Shown in pieces: positions 1 to 7,704 of a stretch of 59,304 bases of DNA. The translations under genes were made by a program, and so were the position numbers. This DNA comes from an uncultured Bacteroidales bacterium (GTDB lineage Bacteria > Bacteroidota > Bacteroidia > Bacteroidales > UBA932): NCBI GenBank assembly GCA_944323825.1, contig CALUTY010000018.1:1-59304 (forward strand). Direction: 5' to 3'. The number at the start of each line of letters is the position of its first letter. Within the stretch, counting starts at the first letter, position 1. The notes beneath the pieces are model-generated. The model worked only from the letters and a program-made list of their open reading frames with translations, was not told the DNA's origin and made no database searches.

Positions 1-674
1 TCGGGTGTCAGGGTAGCCCAGCGCAACAGGTTGGCACGCAGGGAGAGATGATAATCATTTGTGATTTTGGTTTCCGACGGCATGTCGGCAAGTGTATTTT
101 GTTGAGCGGCTTTCTCTGCCTCTGCCTTTTCAGCGGCAAGTCGGGCTTCTTCCGCCTTGCGCTGCTCTTCGGCAAGCCGTTCCTGTTCGGCACGCTTCTC
201 GGCTTCCAGTCGTTCGGCTTCCGCCTTGCGTCGTGCTTCCGCTTCCGCATCCGTCGCGGCTGTTTCCTTGACCGGTATCGTTAGGCGCACAGTGACAAAG
301 TCTCCCTCTGTCGCATGGTTGCGGGTGATAAAGTTTTCTTCCTTGATTTCCGCACGGATAATCAGTTCGGATTTCACACGGTTCGAGCGAATTTTGGCTA
401 TCGCGAGGTTTTCTTTTTCGCCATTCAAGGAATTGCAGTAGCCATCGACATAAAGCGGCAACTTGCCGTCAAGAATTGTGGCTTTGTTTTTTTCGATACA
501 CTCCAGCAGGCGGGCAAGTTCTGTGTCATTGCCATTCCAAGGCACGTAGAACATGTCCTTCTGCGGGACGAAGCGGAAGGTGTAGGTCGTGTCTGCTTTC
601 TGCTGCGCCATGACAGGAAAAGTGACTGCCGTCAGCCACAGAAACAGGGTAAGAAAAGTGATTTTTCTGCTCAT
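1..674 (-). CDS. DUF3575-type outer-membrane-associated protein, 5' part (cut by window edge)
   Basis: The reading frame starts at the ATG at 674 and stays open to base 1, so the C-terminus lies outside the window. It begins with a signal peptide (MSRKITFLTLFLWLTAVTF..., cleavage near VMAQQ). Residues about 25-110 form an OmpA-like alpha/beta segment (VDGYCNS, AIAKIRSNRVKSELI). A long Glu/Lys/Ala/Arg-rich helical linker follows, then NDYHLSLRANLLRWATLTP, the usual opening of the DUF3575 barrel-like domain. In Bacteroidales such proteins accompany Mfa/Fim-type fimbrial and surface-protein genes; that role here is inference. A good promoter lies just upstream (706-737). Family assignment is from recalled resemblance to DUF3575 proteins. 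Confidence 0.75.
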   Translation of the reverse strand, partial: MSRKITFLTLFLWLTAVTFPVMAQQKADTTYTFRFVPQKDMFYVPWNGNDTELARLLECIEKNKATILDGKLPLYVDGYCNSLNGEKENLAIAKIRSNRVKSELIIRAEIKEENFITRNHATEGDFVTVRLTIPVKETAATDAEAEARRKAEAERLEAEKRAEQERLAEEQRKAEEARLAAEKAEAEKAAQQNTLADMPSETKITNDYHLSLRANLLRWATLTP

Positions 675-705
675 ATAAACTTGAATTTATTATCTTTGCT
701 TCATC

Positions 706-737
706 CAAAGTTAATAAATGACGTTTATTAGCCCAAA
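706..737 (-). promoter_or_regulatory. Bacteroidota-type promoter of the DUF3575 gene
   Basis: On the minus strand, TTTG (734-737) is followed after 20 bases by TAACTTTG (706-713), matching the primary sigma pattern TTTG-N19/20-TAnnTTTG. Predicted transcription start is near 699, giving a leader of about 25 bases before the ATG at 674. Confidence 0.7.
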
Positions 738-772
738 CCTTTTCCTGTTAAATTTCAGCGCTCTATTAGAAT

Positions 773-833
773 TGTCGTTTGACCACTTTTCAAATTGTCA
801 AATAAGCACATTTTTGTCGAATTAGCACTTTTT
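773..833. repeat. Three operator-like direct repeats upstream of the DUF3575 promoter
   Basis: Two adjacent 19-bp units, TGTCAAATAAGCACATTTT (796-814) and TGTCGAATTAGCACTTTTT (815-833), match at 16 of 19 positions. A weaker third copy starts at 773 (TGTCGTTTGACCACTTTT). They lie 36-96 bp upstream of the -33 element of the DUF3575 promoter and just past the 3' end of the AraC-type regulator, the position expected for activator sites. Binding by that regulator is inference. Confidence 0.6.
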
Positions 834-880
834 TGAAAATGGGTTTCTGTAACCATTTCAGCAGATTTTTACCACACAAA

Positions 881-1894
881 TTATTCCAAATTCGCTTTTC
901 TCCACTTGGCAGGCGTGCATCCTTCCTTATCGGCAAATGATTTGGTAAAGTTACTGCGGGAAAGAAAACCGGAAGCCTCGGCCAGCTTCTGTACATTGAT
1001 TTCCGGATGCTCCTTCAGTATGTTTTTCGCATACTCCAACCGGAGACCGGTTATCCATTCGCGGAATGTCGCATGATATTTGTCCTTTATGTAAGCATTC
1101 AGATAAGTCCTGTTGGTGCCGAGCGTTTTCGCCATGTCCTGTATGGTGAATCCGGATTGCGTATAGCTCTTGTTTTCCAGCCAAGGCGTCAGGCTGCTTT
1201 CTATGCCGTCGAAATATTTGGGTGATTCCTTTTCTGTTTCTGTCTTTTTCTTCTCATCATCCGCCGCGTTCTCTATCTCCAGCGTACGCTCCACCTGCTC
1301 ATAGAATATCATGTAGTTCTGGTAGGAATAAAACAGATAGCCGTAGAACGGGATGGATGACAGAATCCAGATATAAACGTATTTGTCAGGCAGGAATGTG
1401 AGCAGTCCGCATCCCACGCCGAATATGACAGCCCACCATGTGAAAATGGAAAGCCACTTGATATACGCGCCTATGTCATCCGAATACGTTTCGTTGAAAA
1501 TCCTGATGGCACGGTTATATGCCAGAATAAGCCTGCGGGCCAGGACGAATCCATAAGTGACCAGCCACGCAGCCAGAGCAAACAGCGCAATTGTCTGCAA
1601 AATCCCTTCGGGCAGCAACATCAGCACGATGCAGGAAAGGATGGAAAACAGGAAGTAGGTCGAAAGGTTCATTAGAATGGCCGCATTGGCGTTATTGAAC
1701 CGGATTCCGAAAAAGAAATGCACTGAATAATTGGCGGCAAGCAGCAGCAACGCTATCCCCATGATCCGACGGGAGCGCAGATAATTTCCGAAAATGACTT
1801 TTTCCGGTATTTTGGCCAACAAAAAATAAAAGCCGAAGAACAGCATCAACGGCAACGCAATGAAAAGCGAAAATTCGTATATTGTATAATCCAT
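881..1894 (-). CDS. Membrane-anchored AraC-family transcriptional regulator
   Basis: This 337-residue protein has about six or seven hydrophobic segments over residues 1-195, a charged linker (about 205-225, rich in Glu and Lys), and a C-terminal AraC-type double helix-turn-helix (about 230-335; FTIQDMAKTLGTNRTYLNAY, then LAEASGFLSRSNFTKSFADK). Bacteroidota carry many such integral-membrane AraC regulators, which presumably sense an envelope signal. It is transcribed toward the DUF3575 gene, and the repeat array at 773-833 lies between them, so the DUF3575 gene is the obvious candidate target. No terminator separates the two, so read-through is also possible. No clear promoter is visible in the short gap before the remnant at 1932. 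Confidence 0.85.
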   Translation of the reverse strand: MDYTIYEFSLFIALPLMLFFGFYFLLAKIPEKVIFGNYLRSRRIMGIALLLLAANYSVHFFFGIRFNNANAAILMNLSTYFLFSILSCIVLMLLPEGILQTIALFALAAWLVTYGFVLARRLILAYNRAIRIFNETYSDDIGAYIKWLSIFTWWAVIFGVGCGLLTFLPDKYVYIWILSSIPFYGYLFYSYQNYMIFYEQVERTLEIENAADDEKKKTETEKESPKYFDGIESSLTPWLENKSYTQSGFTIQDMAKTLGTNRTYLNAYIKDKYHATFREWITGLRLEYAKNILKEHPEINVQKLAEASGFLSRSNFTKSFADKEGCTPAKWRKANLE

Positions 1895-1931
1895 TATTAC
1901 CTTGTTGTTTTAAAACCAATTTGCACATTGG

Positions 1932-2220
1932 CTAATCCTTGATTCTACTGATGATTTCTGAGGCCGGAATGTCACGCATAAGCGTGAACCCGAACCACTT
2001 TTTGCCCAAATCCTTAATCGATGCCCCGATGTGGTACACTTCGTCGTCTATAAGCAGAAAACGGTCATGCGCTTTGTTGAACCGCTCTATCCTGACTGGC
2101 GGATATTGGGCATTGTGACGGTCAACATCCAGTTGGAACCGGTCGCTGACACGCTGCGTGTAGATAGTGGCAGTCACTCCTTTTTCCCTTTTGTCGAGCA
2201 GGGTCAGTACCGTAATCCTA
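1932..2220 (-). pseudogene. C-terminal remnant of an ORF6N-type (phage/antirepressor-like) protein
   Basis: The frame ends at a stop at 1932 and encodes about 96 residues resembling the C-terminal module of ORF6N-domain proteins: VLTLLDKREKGVTATIYTQR, then HNAQYPP, HDRFLLIDDEVYHIGAS and LGKKWFGF. The HDRFLIID...GASLKDLG pattern is phospholipase-D-like. There is no start codon with upstream signals; the first in-frame candidate is a GTG at 2177, and going upstream the similarity stops near 2220 and a TAA follows. The N-terminal ORF6N domain is missing. The break coincides with the broken 5' end of the lipoprotein gene on the other strand. Family naming is from memory of homologues. Confidence 0.6.
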
Positions 2221-3107
2221 TTGTTTGTGATGTCTGTGGCTTTTGCCTCCTGTACAGACTTGGATTACCATGAGTATACCGACATAAAGCCCGACATGGA
2301 TCCGGTCAACGGCAATCCTGCAATTTCCCTCCGCGCGGAGCAGTCCCCGGACAACAAGGTGACCATCACATTGAATGAAGGTGACGGTTTCACTACGGCA
2401 GCTCTCTTCGCCCGGTCAAATGCCCCAATGTCTGTTGCTCAGACCATACAGCTTAAAGCCGGTGACGAAAAGATGGTTGCAGAATACTCACAGAGTACAG
2501 GTGTGGAATACAAATCTTTGCCAAAAATCCTCTTGACAATGTGCTGGAGCCTGGACGCTATCTGCTCCCAATAATCGGGACATCTGTCCTCGGAGAACTT
2601 TCTGACAGCACCGTATTCGTGGATGTTACGGTCCGCACTCCTTATGAAGATCCTGACGGATATGAACTCTATACTGGTGAGGATATGTTTACTGTCTTCT
2701 ACATCAACACATCGGCTTTTGAACCGAGACTTGCCAATGATATGATACTGACAGAACGCATACCTTCAAGTGGAGTGGAATACAAAGGATTGGGAAATAT
2801 AGTAAATCTCCGTACGGCATCCGTTGGCTATGACAGCACGACCGGGAAGGTTTCCATACAGCCGAGTGCAGATTTGAGATATGTACTGGAACACTCTTCT
2901 GAACGGGTCCTGCCTGTGCAGGAAAGCGGACGCAAAGTCTGTGTCTGCATGCAATGGGAGGAATCATCCCCAGAGAATATCTGAATTATGCATGGTCAGG
3001 TTATTGTGACGGAACAGAACCGGTCCAGACAGTCTATTATGATATCCGGTCTCAATAATGATAATACAGATATTTTCAGAATTGCCTGGAAACCATATTC
3101 CAACTGA
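2208..3107 (+). pseudogene. Decayed DUF1735 / GH18-type SusE-like lipoprotein
   Basis: The 5' end keeps the end of a signal peptide and lipobox (LLFVMSVAFASC) but no native start. The DUF1735-like part follows (TTAALFARSNAPMSVAQTIQ, VAEYSQSTGVEYKSLP). Near 2520 the frame breaks and roughly 25-30 expected residues are missing; a second frame resumes with NPLDNVLEPGRYLLPIIGTS and runs into the start of a GH18 domain (LRYVLEHSSERVLPVQESGR). Near 2950 the GH18 core is deleted: the frame jumps to GGIIPREYLNYAWSGYCDG, then shifts again before the last fragment (NDNTDIFRIAWKPYSN, stop at 3107). Intact relatives are surface lipoproteins of glycan-utilisation loci, some of them endo-beta-N-acetylglucosaminidases. 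At least three lesions make it non-functional. Confidence 0.75.
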
Positions 3108-3201
3108 TTTCCGCTCATTTAATTGCCATTAAGTGAGCCTGATACTTTGGCGAATGGTATACTATAAGGCACTCATGCCTTCATACTTATCCTATGAAAA
3201 A

Positions 3202-3489
3202 CTATTTGCCCCCTGATTCATCAACACAACTCTGCCCCTCAAGCAGCCCCTCTTCCCGACCTTTCCGGAGTCCTTCTTCCCGACCTTTCTTCAGCCCGCT
3301 TTCCATGCCTCGCTGAAGCCCTCGCTGGAGGCCCTGCTCCATTCCGGCTGACATGCCTTCAGACATTCCGGTTTTTCTGGCGGTGTTGATGGTGTTGTAG
3401 TAGTCGCGCTCGGTTATCATGTCCTTTTCGTATAAGAGTTTCGTGATCACTCGTCGAGTTAGTTCACCGTTGCATTCATGTGTCTCCAT
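3202..3489 (-). pseudogene. KG-repeat tail, probable remnant of an Rpn/PD-(D/E)XK transposase-like protein
   Basis: An open frame of about 95 residues ends in a repetitive tail (GLQRGLQRGMESGLKKGREE, KGREEGLLEG) like the C-termini of Rpn-family recombination-promoting nucleases and related Bacteroidetes proteins. The frame extends upstream to 3546, but that stretch is the terminator hairpin of the M16 gene, so 3489 is the first plausible Met. No nuclease core is present. It is either a truncated remnant or a short uncharacterised protein; the Rpn link rests only on the tail. Confidence 0.4.
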
Positions 3490-3500
3490 TGAAGGGCAAA

Positions 3501-3540
3501 TAAAAAGAAGCCGGCTCATGTCAGTCCTGAGCCGGCCTCT
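3501..3540 (-). terminator. Rho-independent terminator of the M16 peptidase gene
   Basis: A 9-bp perfect stem (GCCGGCTCA / TGAGCCGGC) sits 43 bp past the M16 stop codon and, read on the minus strand, is followed by TTCTTTTTATTT. Confidence 0.8.
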
Positions 3541-3582
3541 TTTCATCGGCGGATAATCAATGGTGAATCTTCCGCAGTTTCA

Positions 3583-6483
3583 TCAGTATCCGAAAATCTC
3601 CTCAAGTGAAACCGTCTTTACAGGGCCGAGTGTCTTGAGATATCCGGTGTCAAGGTCCTTGATGTCGCCAAGAATGCCGTAGGTGTAGCTGCGGTCTTTT
3701 ACCCACTTTTCCTGGATGGCCTTGACATCTTCAATGGTCATGTCCTGTACCTTTTCGAAAATCTGCTTGTCAAGAGGTTCGGTGAGACCGAGTTCCCGGT
3801 CGCTGATATAGTTCCAGAGCACCTGGTCACGGACTGTACGCTGTGTACGGATTCTTGTGATCAGGGCTTCCTTGGCGATGTCGAAGGCAGCCTGTGATTC
3901 CGGCATGTTGTTGATGATGTCATCAAATGCCTCGATGGCCTTCTGCATCTTGTCGTTCTGGGTGGCTATGAATGCAAAGTAATAGTAGTCTCCGTCAAGG
4001 AAATACGGAGACACAAGCTGTGCTACTGCCGTATAGGCAAGGCCTCTTGCCTCCCTCATCTCCTGGAACACTATTGTGTTCATGCCTCCTCCGAAATATT
4101 CATTGTAGAGAGTTATTCCCGGCTCATCGGTGATGTCAAGCTTTTCTCCTCGGTCGGAGTACTGCATGAAATAGAGCTGTTTTGCATCGTATTGTGCCAG
4201 TACGACATTGCTTTCGTCCACTTCAAGCCCCTTCGTGTATTTCCTTTCAAGAGGCTGCAGGTTCTCTGCGGTCTTGTGATGACCGTCGAGGGATGCAAGG
4301 AATTCCTTCCTGTCCTGAGGTCCGTAGTACAGCACTTCGTGTTCCTTGCCAGTCAGTCCGCTTATCTTGGACAGCAGTTCATCTGATGTGAGGGCTTCCA
4401 CCGCATCATTGTCGAGTACCGTCTTCTTTATGAATTCAGGGCCATATACCATGTATCTCTGCAATGCACCGAAGCAGCTTCCCTGGCTGAGCTTGGCATT
4501 TGCACGGCTTCTGAAGATGTCATCTTTCAGGTTGGCGAGGATTGCCTCGTCAGGCTGTGCCCCCGATATGAGGCTTTCCACTATGTCCATTGCCTCTTCC
4601 ATGTTCTCGCTCAGTCCGGAAATGCGTATCGAGGTCTGGTTCGCTCCCGCGTATACTCCGAATGAGCAGGCGATATCGTACATCCTTGATCCTATTTCCT
4701 CTGCAGTCATGTCGGCAGTGCCGAGATAAGTTATGTAGTCAGAGGCAAGGTTAAGTGCCGGGTCGTCTTCAGTTCCGGTGTCGAACACATATATCAGGGT
4801 GAAGAGGTCATTCATCCCGTTCTGCTTGTACAGCACTTCCACGCCGGGACGGGCTTCGAATCTGGACATGTCTTTCGAATAATCGACGAAGACAGGCTCA
4901 ATCGGCTTTACCGGAGTCTTCTGTATCTCTGCCAGGAATGAGCTCTGGCTGTCACGGTTGGTCACGATAGGCGTGATTTTCGGAGCTGCTATCTTCTGGA
5001 CAGACTTGTCTTCTCCCTGGAGCTTGTACACGACGGCGTAGCTGTCTGCTCCGAGATATTCATTTGCCCAGTCTACCACATCCTGTTTGGTTATCATTGC
5101 CATCCTGTCAAGCATCTGCACCTCGTCTGCCCATGATGTGCCGTTGATGAAGGACATGACATAGAGCATTGCCCTGTTGCTGTTGTCCTCATAGTTGCGC
5201 ATCATGTACATCTTGTAGTTGTTGACAGTGGCTTCTATGAGTCCCTCGTCAAAGTCCCCGTTGCGGAGTTTGGCCACTTCTTCAAGCAGGAGGTCGCGCA
5301 CCTGGTCGAGGGTCTGGCCTTCCTTAGGGCGTGCAGACACGATGAACGAGCCGTAGTCAGGCTGGGTGTTGTTGTATGCATAGGCTGAGAGCACCTTCTG
5401 CTGCTGGACGAGGTCGAGGTCGATCAGTCCTGCCTGTCCGTTGTAGAGTATCGAGCTGACTATGTTTGCCACATCATGCGATTTGTCTGTGGCATCCGGA
5501 AGCCTCCATCCGAGGGTGATGTTCTCTGCCTCCAGACCGTAGACTTTTTTCACCACGGGTGTGGTGATCGGCTGCTCAGGTTCGAATTCCAGCTTCGGAA
5601 TGGACGGATTGGGTTCCATGTCCCCGAAATATTTTTCTATCACGGCCACCATCTCATCAGGGTTGAAGTCTCCTGAGAGGCAGATGGCCATGTTGTTCGG
5701 TACATAGTATGTCTTGTGGTAGTTCTTCACATTTGTGATGGAAGGGTTCTTCAGATGTTCCTGTGTGCCGAGGACGGTCTGCGTACCGTAAGGATGATGA
5801 GGGAAGAGGGCCGCGTCCATGGCTTCGGATACCTTGCGGCTGTCGCTTGTCAGTGACATGTTCTTTTCCTCATAGATGGTCTCAAGTTCGGTATGGAATC
5901 CCCTTATCACTGGATGCTTGAACCTGTCTGCCTCTATCATGGCCCAGTTTTCCACCTCGTTTGAAGGTATGTCTTCCACATACACGGTCATGTCCTGAGA
6001 TGTGAAGGCATTGGTGCCTTTCGCGCCTATGATGGACATGAGCTTGTCGTATTCGTTCGGAATGGCAAGTTTGGAGGCCTCATAACTGATGGAATCTATC
6101 TGATGGTAGATGGCAGCCCTTTCAGCTTCGTCCTCCGTCTGCCTGTAGACTTCAAACAGCTTTTCGATTTCGTCAAGCATAGGCTTTTCGGCTGCATAGT
6201 CTGATGTACCGAACTGTTCCGTGCCCTTGAACATCAGATGCTCGAAATAGTGTGCAAGCCCGGTGGTTTCAGACGGGTCGTTCTTGCCTCCAACATTCAC
6301 CGCGATGTAGGTCTGGATCCTCGGTGTCTCCTTGTTGACGCTCATGTACACCTTGAGCCCGTTGTCGAGAGTGTAGATCTTCGTCCCGAGCGGGTCCCCC
6401 TTCACAGTCTCATACCTGTACTGTGAACAGGATGTGGCAGCCATCACTGTGACCGCCGCCACAAATAGAAAAATCCGTTTCAT
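3583..6483 (-). CDS. M16-family zinc metallopeptidase, lipoprotein
   Basis: The protein has 966 residues from the ATG at 6483, chosen because MKRIFLFVAAVTVMAATSC is a complete lipoprotein signal with lipobox cysteine at residue 19; an upstream in-frame ATG (6525) would bury it. The inverted zinc motif HxxEH is present at residues 78-82 (HYFEH), with a downstream glutamate-rich stretch (ETIYEEKNM) supplying the third ligand. Length fits a fused pair of M16 halves, active N-terminal and inactive C-terminal (as in PqqL/pitrilysin-like proteins). It likely degrades peptides in the periplasm or at the outer membrane. It has its own promoter (6533-6540) and terminator (3501-3540), so it is monocistronic. 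Confidence 0.93.
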   Translation of the reverse strand: MKRIFLFVAAVTVMAATSCSQYRYETVKGDPLGTKIYTLDNGLKVYMSVNKETPRIQTYIAVNVGGKNDPSETTGLAHYFEHLMFKGTEQFGTSDYAAEKPMLDEIEKLFEVYRQTEDEAERAAIYHQIDSISYEASKLAIPNEYDKLMSIIGAKGTNAFTSQDMTVYVEDIPSNEVENWAMIEADRFKHPVIRGFHTELETIYEEKNMSLTSDSRKVSEAMDAALFPHHPYGTQTVLGTQEHLKNPSITNVKNYHKTYYVPNNMAICLSGDFNPDEMVAVIEKYFGDMEPNPSIPKLEFEPEQPITTPVVKKVYGLEAENITLGWRLPDATDKSHDVANIVSSILYNGQAGLIDLDLVQQQKVLSAYAYNNTQPDYGSFIVSARPKEGQTLDQVRDLLLEEVAKLRNGDFDEGLIEATVNNYKMYMMRNYEDNSNRAMLYVMSFINGTSWADEVQMLDRMAMITKQDVVDWANEYLGADSYAVVYKLQGEDKSVQKIAAPKITPIVTNRDSQSSFLAEIQKTPVKPIEPVFVDYSKDMSRFEARPGVEVLYKQNGMNDLFTLIYVFDTGTEDDPALNLASDYITYLGTADMTAEEIGSRMYDIACSFGVYAGANQTSIRISGLSENMEEAMDIVESLISGAQPDEAILANLKDDIFRSRANAKLSQGSCFGALQRYMVYGPEFIKKTVLDNDAVEALTSDELLSKISGLTGKEHEVLYYGPQDRKEFLASLDGHHKTAENLQPLERKYTKGLEVDESNVVLAQYDAKQLYFMQYSDRGEKLDITDEPGITLYNEYFGGGMNTIVFQEMREARGLAYTAVAQLVSPYFLDGDYYYFAFIATQNDKMQKAIEAFDDIINNMPESQAAFDIAKEALITRIRTQRTVRDQVLWNYISDRELGLTEPLDKQIFEKVQDMTIEDVKAIQEKWVKDRSYTYGILGDIKDLDTGYLKTLGPVKTVSLEEIFGY

Positions 6484-6532
6484 ATAATATTGAAAGTAAG
6501 TAGGGTCAAGTCTTGTCTTTATCATATTTTCA

Positions 6533-6540
6533 CAAATTTA
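6533..6540 (-). promoter_or_regulatory. -7 promoter element of the M16 gene
   Basis: TAAATTTG on the minus strand matches TAnnTTTG. Predicted start near 6526 gives a leader of about 43 bases to the ATG at 6483. No clear -33 TTTG is seen. Confidence 0.5.
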
Positions 6541-6553
6541 ACCTTTTTTTTGA

Positions 6554-7474
6554 TTATTCATAGTATTCCATACCAAAGACCGACATACCTATGTTCAGCC
6601 CGCATCGTGATATTTCCCCCATGGCTCCGTTTCGGACATGGCTGGACTTGAAATACAGCGGGAACATCAGCTGGTTGCTGACAGAGGCTTCTGCGTATTT
6701 TTTTCCGGTCCATGTCTTTTGCTCCTCCCATTCTTTCTTGTCTTTTTCCGAACATCCGACGAATGCTATGCTCACAAAATATTCCCCCGGCTCCAGCAAC
6801 AGCGTTTCTTCTGTGGAAACTTCATACAGCTTCATATCCTGGCTTTCAGCTATGTCGATATATATCGGCCTGTGCAGTATGTTTTCGAAGGAGTCGTCCG
6901 TTATCCTGTAAACATTGAGGCTGACTTTGGTCCCCTCAATGGAACATGCTGCTACTTTGAAGGAGAATTTCTTGATTATGAACCGGTTTTTCACTTTTAC
7001 ATTCGAACCTACTTCTGTACCTGTGTCGTCTGGATTGAAGACACCGAATGCGGCCGGAAATCGTGCACCTTTGGATACGAGCGTCTTTTCTTTTGTTTCG
7101 GCCGGATATACCACTGCGACATCAATTTCGTTTCCTGTCAGTCTGACAGACATGGTGTCCGTATGCATATATTCCGATGCCGGTATGCGTTCTGTCATGT
7201 ATGACACGTGCCTGAATACAAGTGAATCCGTCTCATCTGCCGGAATTTCCAGTTCGAATTTCCCGTCTGCCGATGAAACCGTACCGGTCCGGCTTCCGGG
7301 AATCCCTACGGCTACATATTCTACCGCAGCCCCGTCTTGGTCTATTATCCTGCCTTTCAGACGGTGTACGGCAGGTTTTTCCCCTTTGATGTCAGTGCAT
7401 GATGCCTTGAGACTTGCCGGAAAGGTGCCTATGGCGAGTGCCATTATGCCGGCAGCGATCATACTCGATTTCAT
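6554..7474 (-). CDS. Carboxypeptidase-regulatory-like domain protein, exported, function unknown
   Basis: This 306-residue protein has an N-terminal signal peptide (MKSSMIAAGIMALAIGTFPA). Residues about 38-112 form a CarboxypepD_reg-like beta sandwich (LKGRIIDQDGAAVEYVAVGI...GTVSSADGKFELEI), the domain that opens many TonB-dependent receptors. Here it is followed not by a barrel but by about 190 residues of uncharacterised beta-rich sequence (FIIKKFSFKVAAC..., LLLEPGEYFVSIAFVGCSEK). It is likely periplasmic or surface-associated. A near-perfect promoter lies at 7506-7537. The stop falls just before the M16 promoter, so the pair could be partly co-transcribed, but each has its own promoter. 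Confidence 0.75.
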   Translation of the reverse strand: MKSSMIAAGIMALAIGTFPASLKASCTDIKGEKPAVHRLKGRIIDQDGAAVEYVAVGIPGSRTGTVSSADGKFELEIPADETDSLVFRHVSYMTERIPASEYMHTDTMSVRLTGNEIDVAVVYPAETKEKTLVSKGARFPAAFGVFNPDDTGTEVGSNVKVKNRFIIKKFSFKVAACSIEGTKVSLNVYRITDDSFENILHRPIYIDIAESQDMKLYEVSTEETLLLEPGEYFVSIAFVGCSEKDKKEWEEQKTWTGKKYAEASVSNQLMFPLYFKSSHVRNGAMGEISRCGLNIGMSVFGMEYYE

Positions 7475-7505
7475 TGTATGTGTATATTAGTTTAATAATG
7501 CACTA

Positions 7506-7537
7506 CAAATATATGCTGATCAATCGGATTATGCAAA
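7506..7537 (-). promoter_or_regulatory. Promoter of the 306-residue exported protein gene
   Basis: Minus-strand TTTG (7534-7537), 20-base spacer, TATATTTG (7506-7513). Predicted start near 7499, leader about 25 bases. Confidence 0.7.
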
Positions 7538-7630
7538 TTTTCCTGTCATTCCTTTCCCGGAGCTATAGGCGAATCAAGGTGTTGTTCTTCCGGTCATTTA
7601 TGTTTCGATAAATCAGTTATGTCTCAATAA

Positions 7631-7669
7631 ATAAAAATGAGGGTGACCCCGATTTCCCGGGTCACCCTC
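7631..7669 (-). terminator. Terminator of pckA
   Basis: GAGGGTGACC (7639-7648) pairs with GGTCACCCTC (7660-7669); read on the minus strand the stem is followed by ATTTTTATTT. It lies 36 bp beyond the pckA stop codon. Confidence 0.85.
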
Positions 7670-7704
7670 TTGAGTTATATTTCTAATCTTTGATTGCCTT
7701 CAGA

